From NCBI GenBank assembly GCA_900074885.1, contig FJUW01000048.1, positions 372,001 to 436,000 of the forward strand: a stretch of 64,000 nt of DNA. The letters are read 5' to 3'. The notes under the pieces were generated by a model that saw only the letters and a list, made by a program, of their open reading frames with translations, searched no databases and had not been told where the DNA came from. The translations under genes were made by a program, and so were the position numbers. Of the stretch, positions 34,942 through 44,881 are shown piece after piece. Within the stretch, counting starts at the first letter, position 1, and each line of letters begins with the position of its first letter. The DNA comes from Rhynchosporium graminicola. Lineage: Eukaryota; Ascomycota; Leotiomycetes; Helotiales; Ploettnerulaceae.

Positions 34942-36707
34942 CTATTGTCTGCGAGAGGTGGGCTCCACGAATTTTTTAAAATGAAAAGTATCCTCCATCT
35001 CGGGATCATCGCTTTCACCACTCATGCCCGTGATCCCTTCCTCTTCATCATCCATCAAATCCTCAATAGAAACGCGTCCTCTCTTCCCCTCCACTGCAGC
35101 TGGCATAAGATCCAACGGGCTCTCTTTTCGCCGATTATAAGCCTGCTGTGAGGTTTGAAACTCAGCCTCTTGCCACGGCACATCTTCGTCATCCGAACAT
35201 GGGATGGAAGCTAATATGCAATCCTGAGAATCACTAAAGAAAACCGCCGGATTGTTCGACTGGGTTGTCAACCACCGACAAACCGTTTTGCCGAGCAGTT
35301 TCCCCCCAGGTATCTCGGCTCGGAAATCGAGGATTCTAGGTCGATCCCAAGAAGGTTCCCAAAGATACACTAAGCCCTTGGACTCCTCGCCTTCACATCT
35401 GATCATCAGCACCTCGTTGAGTGTAGGATGCCATGTCGCTTTTGCAATCGGCGCGTGCATGATCATCACGGCGCGAAGTATGCGAGTCCCAATATCCCAG
35501 ATCCAGATTGTGGTAGGCAAATTTTCTATTCGTGTTGCAAGGAGGGTGGCTGAGTTATCGAAGGATAGGAAATTTGTCCCCATCTTCGGATCCGTGTTAC
35601 TGGTAGTTGGAGCTCCTGATGTTGGCGGGCAGACTGATTGGCTTGCTGTTATAAATTCTCGAATGTATGCACCGGTTGGGGAGTGACTTATTTGCTCTTG
35701 CCAGACCTTCTGAAATTAGAAAAGTAAACTTGATTTGGCTGAGGTCTTACCTGGAGCGACTCTCTAGTTTTGACAGCTGTCGTAGGAACAATACCCATAC
35801 TTTCCGAGAATGAAGGAGCGGACAGAACAGTTACCTTATCGGTGTAATCCCCGATGGCTATATGCATACCGTTCGAACTCCAATCTAACAATTTGATACC
35901 GGCGCCCAACGTGACATCAATGTCGTCCTCCGAAACAGGTGTCGGACCATCCCAAGACTTGAACAGATGGCCATCCGCAGTATACACCAGCAATTTATGA
36001 CCTTGAGCGGCAGACTCCCAAACAGCCAACCACCTCCCATCGGGACTCCATCGCATTCCCTGAGAATCAGCAATATCCGGACACCAGGATCTCTTCACCT
36101 CCAGGCTGTCACATGAATGGATGCTTATAATATCCTTGCCTCCACTCCTAGTCAACAGCGCTAGATTCCTAGCACCAGGTCTATAGGACAACCCCCTCGC
36201 AGCGACTCCCGGAGTGTAGAATTTCGGCGAGTTGATCTCCACTGACCTCGAGGTAAGGAGATTGCATATTGAAAGCTTCAACCCAAAATCTGAGAATATG
36301 CATATCTCATTATGATCCGCTCCGAATGCTAAGTGTGCAATCTTCGTGGTTCCGGATGTGGGGTTCGAAATTGTCGCTGAGAATTGGGTGGTAGCTGAAA
36401 AGACTCGTACGAAGTCTGCTGAGGCTAAAAGTATTCGACTTGATGATGATGACCATAAGAACCAGGATATAGATGATGCCAGCTCGGGTGGAAGAGAAAC
36501 AACGCGTGTTACTTCTAAAGAACGCGTCGTTCGAATACTGAGTTTGGAGGGGAGAATGGTTGCGATGTAAGCGCCATCGGGACTAGGAAGGGATTGAGTG
36601 GAGGCTGCATGTTATAAACGTATTAGCTAGTAGTTTCAAGTATTGGCGAAGATATACCTACACTTTAAAGACCGCGAGAAACGAATTTTGGGCTCCTTGG
36701 TGGACAT
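34942..36707 (-). CDS. WRAP73/Wdr8-type WD40 protein
   Basis: Three exons: 36707-36662, 36604-35751, 35709-34942, introns 57 bp (GTAGGT...TGCAG) and 41 bp (GTAAGA...TTTCAG); 555 residues. The first exon encodes only MSTKEPKIRFSRSLK before the conserved STQSLPSPDGAYIATI. WD-type blades visible: IAHLAFGADHNEICIFSDFG, MRWSPDGRWLAVWESAAQGH, LLDWSSNGMHIAIGDYTDKV, NFLSFDNSATLLATRIENLP and ATWHPTLNEVLMI with VYLWEPSW. The tail is acidic (DDEDVPW, MDDEEEGI). WRAP73 orthologues work with Msd1/SSX2IP-type anchoring proteins at centrosomes or spindle pole bodies to organise microtubules; that role here is by family. The gene is divergent from the molybdenum cofactor gene, with about 350 bp between starts. 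Confidence 0.87.
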
Positions 36708-37056
36708 GCTTGCAATCATGAAAGATGCTTTGTTTACTCTCGACGAGCGATGCGCCATGCAAAATGCCGAGTGATCTACGCCAAGACTCCAGCTTTTCCC
36801 TATCTGAGCCTCGGACCCGATAAGGGTAAGCAATCTGGAATCGCCGCTCGCCGAGTCTGCGAGCTGCGTTAATAATCAGCTTACGGTCATCCTTAAGGTC
36901 CCCACTCAACTTCATGAGTAACATGGTATCTAGACCTCTGTCTTTTTTATTTATGACGAAATTTGTTGCATAATGTCCAAGACGTTCGGTTGAAAACATT
37001 AGAAATGGAAGTTCAACCTACATGACACAATTGTCTGGTCCGCACTCTCCAGCATC
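36708..37056. promoter_or_regulatory. Shared divergent promoter, WRAP73 and MoaA-MoaC genes
   Basis: 349 bp between the two divergent start codons must hold both promoters and leaders. I see no obvious TATA box or operator. Co-regulation is only a possibility. Confidence 0.4.
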
Positions 37057-38343
37057 ATGTCTACCTTCTTGAAGAGGTCTTCGAACCCCGCGCCTCTTCT
37101 ACGACAATTGATTCATTCGCCACGAGGAACTGTCTCAGCAGCATCTGCAGTTCCAGAATACGCTCACCATGAACTTCCTCCAGATGCACTGTCTCAACCA
37201 CGGCGTGAAAGCCTCAAACACGCCAAACCCTTCTCCGCCTTTCTCACAGACACTTTCCAGCGTCAACACGACTACCTCCGAATATCCATAACAGAAAAAT
37301 GCAACCTCCGCTGCTTGTACTGTATGCCCGAAGAAGGTGTACCTCAGTCACCCTCCTCTCATCTCCTCACTACTCCAGAAATATACCTCTTATCCTCTAC
37401 ATTTGTCTCACAAGGCGTAACGAAGATTCGATTAACAGGCGGCGAACCAACTGTCCGGAAAGATATATTGCCGTTAATGCATCAAATCGGCTCTTTACGA
37501 TCCCAAGGACTAAAAGAGCTGTGTCTAACGACGAATGGCATATCTCTGCATAGAAAATTGGATAGTATGGCCGAAGCAGGTCTCACGGGTGTGAATTTAA
37601 GTCTTGATACATTGGATCCATGGCAATTCCAAATCATGACGCGGCGGAAAGGATTTGAAGCCGTAATGAAAAGCATAGACCGGTTACTGGAGATGAACAA
37701 ATCAGGCGCGGGCATAAAATTGAAGATCAATTGCGTGGTTATGCGTGGGTTGAACGAGAAAGAGATAATCCCGTTTGTAGAACTGGGACGGGAGCAGGAT
37801 TTGGAGGTTCGCTTTATTGAATACATGCCTTTTGATGGAAACAAATGGAGTCAAGGAAAGATGTTGAGTTATAAGGAAATGACGGATATGATCAGGACGA
37901 AATATCCAAGTTTGAGGAAAGTCCAAGATCACAAGAATGATACGAGCAAGACCTATGAGATACCCGGATTCGCAGGCCGAATCGGATTTATCACGAGCAT
38001 GACGCATAATTTCTGCGGGAGCTGTAATCGACTGCGGATTACAAGCGATGGGAATCTCAAAGTCTGTCTTTTCGGCAACGATGAAGTCTCTCTTCGGGAT
38101 ATGGTGCGGAAAAGCAATAATGGAAATCCGATTGACGAAGCTGCATTCGAGGCGATGAAGCAAATCGAGATGGATAGGCGGCAGAACTTATCTACGTCGC
38201 AGAGTCCGCTCGGGGGAACGCAGCATGAGAGAGCGTTATTGGAGGTAATCGGCATTGCGGTCAAGGGCAAGAAGGAAAAGCATGCTGGGATGGGGACGTT
38301 AGAGAATATGAAGAACAGACCGATGATATTGATAGGTGGGTAG
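37057..38343 (+). CDS. Molybdenum cofactor step 1: MoaA/MOCS1A radical SAM enzyme
   Basis: 428 residues, intronless in this reading, ending in ILIGG then TAG. MoaA with S-adenosylmethionine converts GTP to 3',8-cyclo-dihydro-GTP. The N-terminal iron-sulfur motif is CNLRCLYC (Cys82, 86, 89); LTGGEPTVR follows at 127-135; the C-terminal cluster motif is CGSCNRLR plus a third Cys (Cys320, 323, 337). The N-terminus (MSTFLKRSSNPAPLLRQLIH) looks like a mitochondrial presequence, fitting the known matrix location. The terminal Gly-Gly is the feature known to be needed for human MOCS1A activity. A donor GTGGGT starts one base into the first Gly codon, so splicing to 38477 removes Gly-Gly and the stop and fuses this frame to MoaC (separate entry). 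Likely cnxABC/MOCS1 orthologue; needed for nitrate reductase and other Mo enzymes. Confidence 0.93.
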   Translation: MSTFLKRSSNPAPLLRQLIHSPRGTVSAASAVPEYAHHELPPDALSQPRRESLKHAKPFSAFLTDTFQRQHDYLRISITEKCNLRCLYCMPEEGVPQSPSSHLLTTPEIYLLSSTFVSQGVTKIRLTGGEPTVRKDILPLMHQIGSLRSQGLKELCLTTNGISLHRKLDSMAEAGLTGVNLSLDTLDPWQFQIMTRRKGFEAVMKSIDRLLEMNKSGAGIKLKINCVVMRGLNEKEIIPFVELGREQDLEVRFIEYMPFDGNKWSQGKMLSYKEMTDMIRTKYPSLRKVQDHKNDTSKTYEIPGFAGRIGFITSMTHNFCGSCNRLRITSDGNLKVCLFGNDEVSLRDMVRKSNNGNPIDEAAFEAMKQIEMDRRQNLSTSQSPLGGTQHERALLEVIGIAVKGKKEKHAGMGTLENMKNRPMILIGG

Positions 38344-38476
38344 GTCTCCCTCTTCTTTCTTGAAAATGGCATGGGATGCTGTGCTGGGGCCGGTGGTTTG
38401 GCGTATACCCATATATGTCTGTATTTAGGCATGATGTTGTAACAGTGAAGTACAAATGAACGACCGACCATCTTAG
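38336..38476 (+). other. Alternative intron joining MoaA and MoaC frames
   Basis: 141-bp candidate intron, donor GTGGGT and acceptor ATCTTAG. The exon left of it ends with one spare base (G) and the right exon begins with two (TG), giving a Val codon and a continuous frame: ...[14 protein letters not shown]. It contains the Gly-Gly codons and the stop of the MoaA reading, so using or skipping it switches the product. Confidence 0.7.
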
Positions 38477-39369
38477 TGTTTCAAAGACTCATTACTAACT
38501 CTAAGCCCTCATCAGGTAAATCGCGACCTTCAAGAAGAACGTCGATATCTTCACAGCTCCTCAGAACTCCTGCAACCTCGTGCTCTCTTCAACCATGGAC
38601 CAGCCTCCTTCTGCAACCCCTATCTACTTCTGCCTCGCCTTCTTCTTCACACATACGTTTTTACTCCTCGTCCTCCTCCTCTATCCCCTCTTCGCCCCCC
38701 AAAAGCTCACCAAAACTAACACATCTCACCCCGTCCGGCTCCGCACACATGGTCCCAATCTCCCACAAATCCTCAACAACCCGCATCGCCACAGCCGTCT
38801 GCACAATTCACTTCTCGAATCCTACTGCCCTCCCTCTAATCCAAGTCAACAAGATGAAAAAAGGTGATGTGTTATCCGTGGCCAGGATAGCGGGGATCAT
38901 GGCTGCGAAACGGACAAGTGAGCTTGTACCGTTATGCCATCCAATAGCGATCACGTTTGTGGAGGTTGAGTTATATGTCATGGAGGCCAAAGCGGCGAGG
39001 AAAGTCGACGAGAAAGACGATGGAAAAGTAGTCTCGGTGCCGTGGAAAGGAACTGGGCAAGGAGACGCGTATCCCTTCCACGTACCCTCTCCCTCGTCAT
39101 CAAAACCACACATCCCAGACCCAGATCCTAAAATATCAAGCAATAAGTACGGATATATCGACATAACAGCCACAGTCCAATGTGACGGCAAAACAGGCGT
39201 TGAGATGGAAGCTTTGACCGCTGCTTCCGTAGCTGCGCTCACGGTGTATGATATGTGTAAAGCTGTTGATAAAGGGATGCGGATCGAGGGGTTGAGAGTT
39301 GTGAGGAAAGACGGGGGGAAGAGTGGGACTTGGATCGAGGGTGAGAATGAGAATGAGCATGCCGGATGA
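38477..39369 (+). CDS. Molybdenum cofactor step 1: MoaC/MOCS1B cyclase domain
   Basis: Reached by splicing from the MoaA exon (38335 to 38477); the fused product (37057-38335 plus 38477-39369) has 723 residues. No good ATG opens this frame near its start, so an independent start is unlikely and translation as a fusion, or reinitiation, is needed. After a Ser/Thr/Pro-rich linker of about 75 residues come MoaC motifs: [45 protein letters not shown] and [20 protein letters not shown]. MoaC makes cyclic pyranopterin monophosphate from the MoaA product. An extra low-complexity insert (about 30 residues, [15 protein letters not shown]) sits before [21 protein letters not shown]. The key catalytic Lys/His surroundings appear intact. 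Confidence 0.87.
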
Positions 39370-40831
39370 TTTGATCACGAAAGGTGTTGATGGTCATGAT
39401 GAGTATACTTCTGTTTTAAGTAGATCTCATATATCTCACATATCATGCACACATGTCCAATCTGCAAACCTCGAGATTGAATGAAAGCCCTGCATGATAT
39501 TCACCTCCATGATATTCATCTACCTATATGAACTTAGTCCCCTCACTCACTCCGAGTCCGAGGTCTGGTTGGTGTCTCAGTCGCGAGGGCTTTCAATCTT
39601 CATCAGGTTTGTTATCTTGAGCTTTTCTTTACAATTTGCCAAAAAACATGGTTATGTAGATAGGTGGATGTGGAAATAACCCAGTGCTTGGTTTATCTTA
39701 CCTCACCGAGCTTACCTTGCTGAGCATAAGTTACCGACCTACCTACCTACCTACCTACCTCATCTACGAATGACTACGAAATAACGTATTACTACTCTGC
39801 TCTGCTTTGCTCTGCTCTGCTCTGCTCGATACTACTCACTTCTCTCACTCTGCTCTCACTCTGCCCTGCACTGCACTGCACTACTCTACCCCTCCGCCAC
39901 CCGCCCCTCCAAAAAAACCAAAATAAAAACCTGTTTTCTTTCATTCAAGCGAGCGAGACTAGACTAGACTGGGGTGGGCTGAGGCTGAGGCTGAGGGGGT
40001 GGGATGAAGTGGGGTAAGGTGAGGTTTGTGGCGAGTGCAGTACCTACAGAACGGCCTGGCCTGGCCTAGTCTGGACTGGACTGGACTGGACGGGACCTCG
40101 GGACTGGACTTACTTACTTACTTACTTACTTACTTCCTGACAAGCCGATGCGATGCGATGCGATGAGAGCCGAGCCGATATGATACGATACGATATGATC
40201 TACGGAGGGGAAGTGGAGAGATGAGGGTTGCATGTTGAGAGCTGAAGGTTGCAAAGATTGGAGGTTGAGAGTTGAGAGATGGTTGAGTGTGAAGTTAAGA
40301 AAGAGGGTTGATTGACTGCGAGAAAGATGTTGGAGAGGGATTTAGTAGTTAGATTAATAGGGCCCTTGGGCGGACACGTGAAGGAGTGGTGATGGGAGAG
40401 AAAAGAGGTGTGTGTGTAGAAGAGACAGCGGACAGATGAGGAAGTTTGAAGATGAGGGTTTGAGTATGTTTGGATACTTGATGATTGATTTTACAATTAT
40501 ACTGTGCTAGGATAACAAAGCATTTCACCACGCTGCCGACGTTGTCTCGACATGCTTTCGAGGAATCCCCTTCTTCCCATCCTGCGCCATAAAGACCTTT
40601 TATAATCCTCCCATATCCTGCTCCATTCTAACGCCCTCTCATTTATATGTACATCCCTAATACACATACCACCTAGCCAGGCAAGTTTTCCCAAACACCA
40701 AGCCCATAATCCCAATCCCAATACCCAGTTTCCGAACATCATACCCATTACACATCACATCATTTCATTCCCTCCCCCATCAGGCCGTCAACTCCTCACC
40801 ACTCTCACATCCCACCCTCACAGAGGTACCA
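39370..40831. other. Intergenic region, dense short tandem repeats
   Basis: About 1.46 kb between the cofactor gene and a minus-strand gene. From 39730 to 40200 it is a chain of different short tandem repeats: CTAC x6, CTCTG runs, CTGCA runs, GAGGCT, CCTGG, CTGGA x4, CTTA x7, CGATG x4, CGATA runs. No gene seen. Confidence 0.6.
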
Positions 40832-41299
40832 CTACTCCCTCCTCAACCCCTCTTCTTCCCCTCTCTCAAAATCCACACTAGGCATCCTCGAGCAGCCAGG
40901 ACTGACACCCGAGAACACACTTCGACTCCTACCCCCCTCCATACTACTCCTACACACCTTCCACTCAAACGCCCTCAAGATATCCTGATCCTTCTTGCAT
41001 AACTTCCTGCCTTTGTGGTAGTTCCTGGCGCTTGGAGCGGCCCATTCATTCTGGTCCTCTTTCTCCCAGCTGGCGATGCGCCGACGGTATTTCTCTTCTT
41101 GAGATCTCTTGCCCCATGTTAGGGTCTTGGTGAGGCTCAGGCGAGATGGGGCTTTCGTTAAGGGCGGAGGGGAGGCGGAGAGGATTGTGCTGGATGGGTC
41201 TGGGGTTGCGGTGGTGGGTGTCGTGGAGCCGCTATTCGAGGGTGTAGAGGCGGCGGATGAGGAGGTTGAGGAACGCTTTATGCGGGTGAATAAACCCAT
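40832..41299 (-). CDS. Small basic fungal protein, function unknown
   Basis: 155 residues from ATG MGLFTRIKRSSTSSSAAS; the frame runs upstream through a less likely start. The N-terminal third is Ser/Thr/Pro-rich and disordered; the MGLF start could be N-myristoylated only if Gly2 is exposed, which is speculative. The middle (KTLTWGKRSQEEKYRRRIA then SWEKEDQNEWAAPSARNY) is charged and predicted helical, and has the look of a conserved fungal motif. The C-terminus is Ser/Arg-rich then acidic. No domain name recognised. Embedded between two short-tandem-repeat zones. Confidence 0.65.
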   Translation of the reverse strand: MGLFTRIKRSSTSSSAASTPSNSGSTTPTTATPDPSSTILSASPPPLTKAPSRLSLTKTLTWGKRSQEEKYRRRIASWEKEDQNEWAAPSARNYHKGRKLCKKDQDILRAFEWKVCRSSMEGGRSRSVFSGVSPGCSRMPSVDFERGEEEGLRRE

Positions 41300-44072
41300 T
41301 TTGTGTGTGTGAGTTTTTGAGAGTTGTGGGTGGTGGGTAGAAGAAGGTGTAATAAAGTGCTGTCCCAAAATCCCTATCTCGAAAGCAGGGAGGAGGGAAA
41401 TTGGTATTTGTGTGTTGTTGTCCGGGCTGCACAGGCTTTCGTGCTAATGAGTCCTGGTGTTGGTGCTAGAAAGTCGTGAGAAGACCGTCTGACTATGATA
41501 GATAGCTCGACCGGTAGATGATTTATGGATACGAATGTTCATTGGTATTGGATCTACGATCTTCTTTCCAACACGAATTGCAATCCGAATCCAAGTGAGT
41601 GAAAGTCGATCTGAGTTGAGGGAGTATTGATATACTGTGTAGGTGTATGAGAGGTAATTAAGTAGGCGTTTGCCGGGATTCCCCGTTTGCTCGCGTGTCT
41701 GTAAGTGTCTTGGGGGGATGGGTTGGACCGGGTTGGGATCGTCCGGGATCGTACAGTAAGTAGGCTGGCTTGGCAGTAACGTGAAGTGGCTAGCTAGTAC
41801 AGTACAGTACCGTAGAGTCACAGCGAGGACGAATGATCTTGTGAGAAACACAAAGTTGAGTGAGGGAGTGAATTATGATATGGGGGACCTGAAATAGGTA
41901 GGATGTGGGATATCGGGATGACGGTAATTGAATACGTCTGAAGAGGAGAGTAAGGATGTTTGTTATGTATGGTATCTACAAGTAGTTTCAACTGGGAGGA
42001 GGCCAAAGCAGTCAGTCCTGATGTGTGGTGTGTAGTGTAGGTAGGTACTGTCAATTCCGCGGCAAGCGTGTATGGGAGGTAGATGGAAGTACTTCGTACA
42101 TCCGTAGGTCCGTACCTTAATGAGGTACTTTTCGTAGTAAAGCAGGTATGAGATGCAAATGACCATGACCATGCCCATGCCCATGCCCATGCGCAGATGG
42201 GCCAGATGAGGCCAAATACTCCGCCGCTTTGGTTGGGGACTTGGAGACTTGGAGTGAGTGGGTCCAGATCCAGATCCAGATCCAGATCCAGATCCAGGTC
42301 TGGCCAGGTGCAGGTGCAGGTGCAGGTGCAGGTCCACCTCTCCACCTCTCCACCCCTCCCTCCTCCACACCTCCGTCTCTCCAGACGCCTCTCGCTGCCT
42401 CTGCCTCTGCCCCTCCACACCATACATACCATACCATACCATACCATCTTCCATCATCGGATCCCCAGAAACAAACGTCAATGCACCCCTGCTTTGCCCC
42501 TCCCTCCCTTCCTCCATCTCTTCTTAAGACCATTCCTTCCATTTCTGTCCTGGTCCCCATCCCTCACATCCAATCAAAATCACCCTTTCACTCCACCCCC
42601 ACCCCACCTAGCAAACACCTCACTACCATCACGCATCCAATCACCATCCCCTCCCCACCGCAGATTCTGCAGCCCGCAGCAAGGCTGCATTGCATGGATA
42701 GTGAGTGCCCTTCCCTGCATGTTTCTGTCCCCACCATCTTCGGTCAAGCCCGAGCTTGGATAGTCACGTGAGGAGGGATTTGTCCTAGTGCCGATTAGGT
42801 ACGGACTTCATTTCAGCGATGGTTACTGCGAGATATGGGACTGACTTTTCTTTGATGGTGCGGAGGAGTGGGAGACGAGAGAGATTGGATGCTGGATGCG
42901 TTAGTGCTAGTGGTAGTGAGTTTCTTGGGAGTGGTCATTTCCTTCCGATTTGTGCCGATGAAGTGACCTTTTCTGAGGGTTGGCGCTTGGGATGGAGAAT
43001 TGAGGAGAGGAGAGGAGAGGAGATGAGATGGAGGAAGCACCCACGGGGATAGGTGTTGAGGACCGAGGCAGCGCAGCGATCTGGGGTATGTACCTGAGAT
43101 GAGATCTGGAGATCTGGAGGTGTGGGCTACTGGCGGTTGAACAAGGGGATCTGGAGATGTGGGATAGTCAGTGCCTGTTCCCCCATCTGGCGTGAAGAAG
43201 TCAAGCCAGCCCAGCCCAGCCCAGTCCACCACTCACGTTCCGCTAAGACCACCACTCACTGCTACGGGGGTGCTTGCTCATCAAGATAATCCTCGAACTT
43301 CAATTTCAAGATCCCCGAGGTCGTAGCTGTGTATTTGTTCCCTCGCGTCAAACATCAATGCATTACTGTAAAACAGACAAATATGCGCTCGAGTATCGTC
43401 TGGACTGGACTGGACCGGACTGGGCCAGACTGCCTGGCTGTCAGGCTTGATGGTTGAGTGAATCTGAAACGTGGATTGGGATGAGGACCTTTTAGGCGAG
43501 GCGAGGTGGGTTGATGACTGGAAGGGAAGGGCAGGGAAGGGAAGGGAAAGGAAGGGAGGGAGGGTTGAGCGTGGGATGAACGTGAGTCTCATCTCTGATT
43601 GAGTAGGACTGACTGTCAGAGACTGTAGGAAGGATATTGAACCGAGTACTGAGAGACACGTTATGAAGAGATGGGAGAGGACTGGGGAGGATACGGAGAA
43701 GAGAACCGAGCAGAGTACTTCATAACGAGAAGTGACCTGTATCATTCTAGACTAGTGTAGGAGGCAATGCTGTCTCTCCTGTCATACACCACATGTCTGC
43801 ACTACATATCTGCATCCATCCATCCATGGTAATCGATGCAAGGTCAAAAAGATGTCGTAAAACTGCGGCCTCGATTCTACCGGCAGCGCATGATATCCTC
43901 TGCCCGCTACGAATTCTCGGCCCCAAATTGTCAGGTAAGTCAATAAAGAGCACCTTCATTATCTATACATGTATGGAAAAAAGATATGAATCTTCTACTT
44001 CGCCATCGCCCCAACTCGTCCCATAATCAGACAGCTTTCATCGCTATAGTAGTGCTCAAGTATCAGTGACGC
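41300..44072. other. Long intergenic region, low complexity
   Basis: About 2.8 kb. Many overlapping open frames on both strands arise from tandem hexamers and pentamers near 42150-42440 and are not credible genes. G-rich and purine-rich stretches near 43500. No supported gene, RNA or element. Confidence 0.5.
42155..42445. repeat. Cluster of adjacent hexamer and pentamer tandem repeats
   Basis: Successive blocks: CCATGC, GATCCA, GGTGCA, CCTCTCCA and ATACC arrays, each of about four to five copies, separated by a few to about 60 bp. Confidence 0.85.
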
Positions 44073-44881
44073 CTAGACAACGACGATAGCATTGAACTGT
44101 TGCTGGTTCTGGCTAGCGACGAACAATCCCTGGGTAGGCTGGATGATCAAAGCGGGATCCACAAAGTTCCTCGAGTTGGCGAACTGCGGCGATGCAACAC
44201 CGAAGGGGAAAAGATTGATTCCCGAAGCCTGGAAAGAGGCATTGTCACCAGGAGTGTACGAAGCGAATTGAGGACCCGCGAAACCTGGGATCGGTCCTTG
44301 GTCTGATCGACCGATGTTCATCTGAGAGCTCTCGTTGACGACGACGAAGATCTGTTGGGATGTGGAGAGGTTGGACTGGATCTAGCGGGTGAAGTAGCGG
44401 ACGTTGCGGTTATTCACGTGCCGATTGTCGTTGACTTGAGTGACGATGATGGCAACCGTGTTGACCGAAGGGTTGACGTTCAAGAAGGTGTTGATGCGGA
44501 TGTTGTCAATGGCAAACTGCAGTTGCTGTTGAGCGAGGAGTTGTTGCTGGATGGCTTGGATGAAGAGGAACTCGGCTTGACGTTGCGCCTCGACGATTTG
44601 CTGAGTGTTGACCATGTTCAAGATGGTGACAGTCTGCTGCTGTATGATGATCTGGCTGTCGAAACCACTGGCGAAATTTGGGATATAGTTATCATTACTG
44701 CGGGCAACGATCGAGCGAGAGTGAATTCCCCGCGCTGCAGGTGCTCCAACTTCCTTCTCAGATCTCGTGTGCGTGTGAGGTGCTGCAATGTGTTAGTGAA
44801 GGCAAGTGCATGGAGATTTAAGTACGTACCAGCAGAAGCAATGGCAACCAGGCCGAAGATGGAGATAGTGTTGAAAAGCAT
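44073..44881 (-). pseudogene. Secreted Q-rich protein gene with internal TAG
   Basis: Exons 44881-44830 and 44782-44073 with a 47-bp intron (GTACGT...TTGCAG). The frame gives MLFNTISIFGLVAIASA (signal peptide), then a 236-codon body to TAG at 44073, but an in-frame TAG sits at 44382-44384. On both sides the reading is coherent and of the same style: before it MVNTQQIVEAQRQAEF and QQQLLAQQQLQFAIDN with RYFTR; after it IQSNLSTSQQIFVVVNESSQ and NIGRSDQGPIPGF. A CAG-to-TAG change (the CpA context of RIP) would explain it. Alternatives: programmed readthrough, or a short in-phase intron ending at this TAG (36 or 54 nt), which would restore frame. Such Gln/Asn/Val-rich small secreted proteins are found in filamentous fungi; function unknown. 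Confidence 0.6.

Noticed and set aside
42117..42771. Several 140-209 codon frames on both strands
   Set aside because: All are produced by hexamer tandem repeats lacking stops in several phases; dipeptide repeats only.
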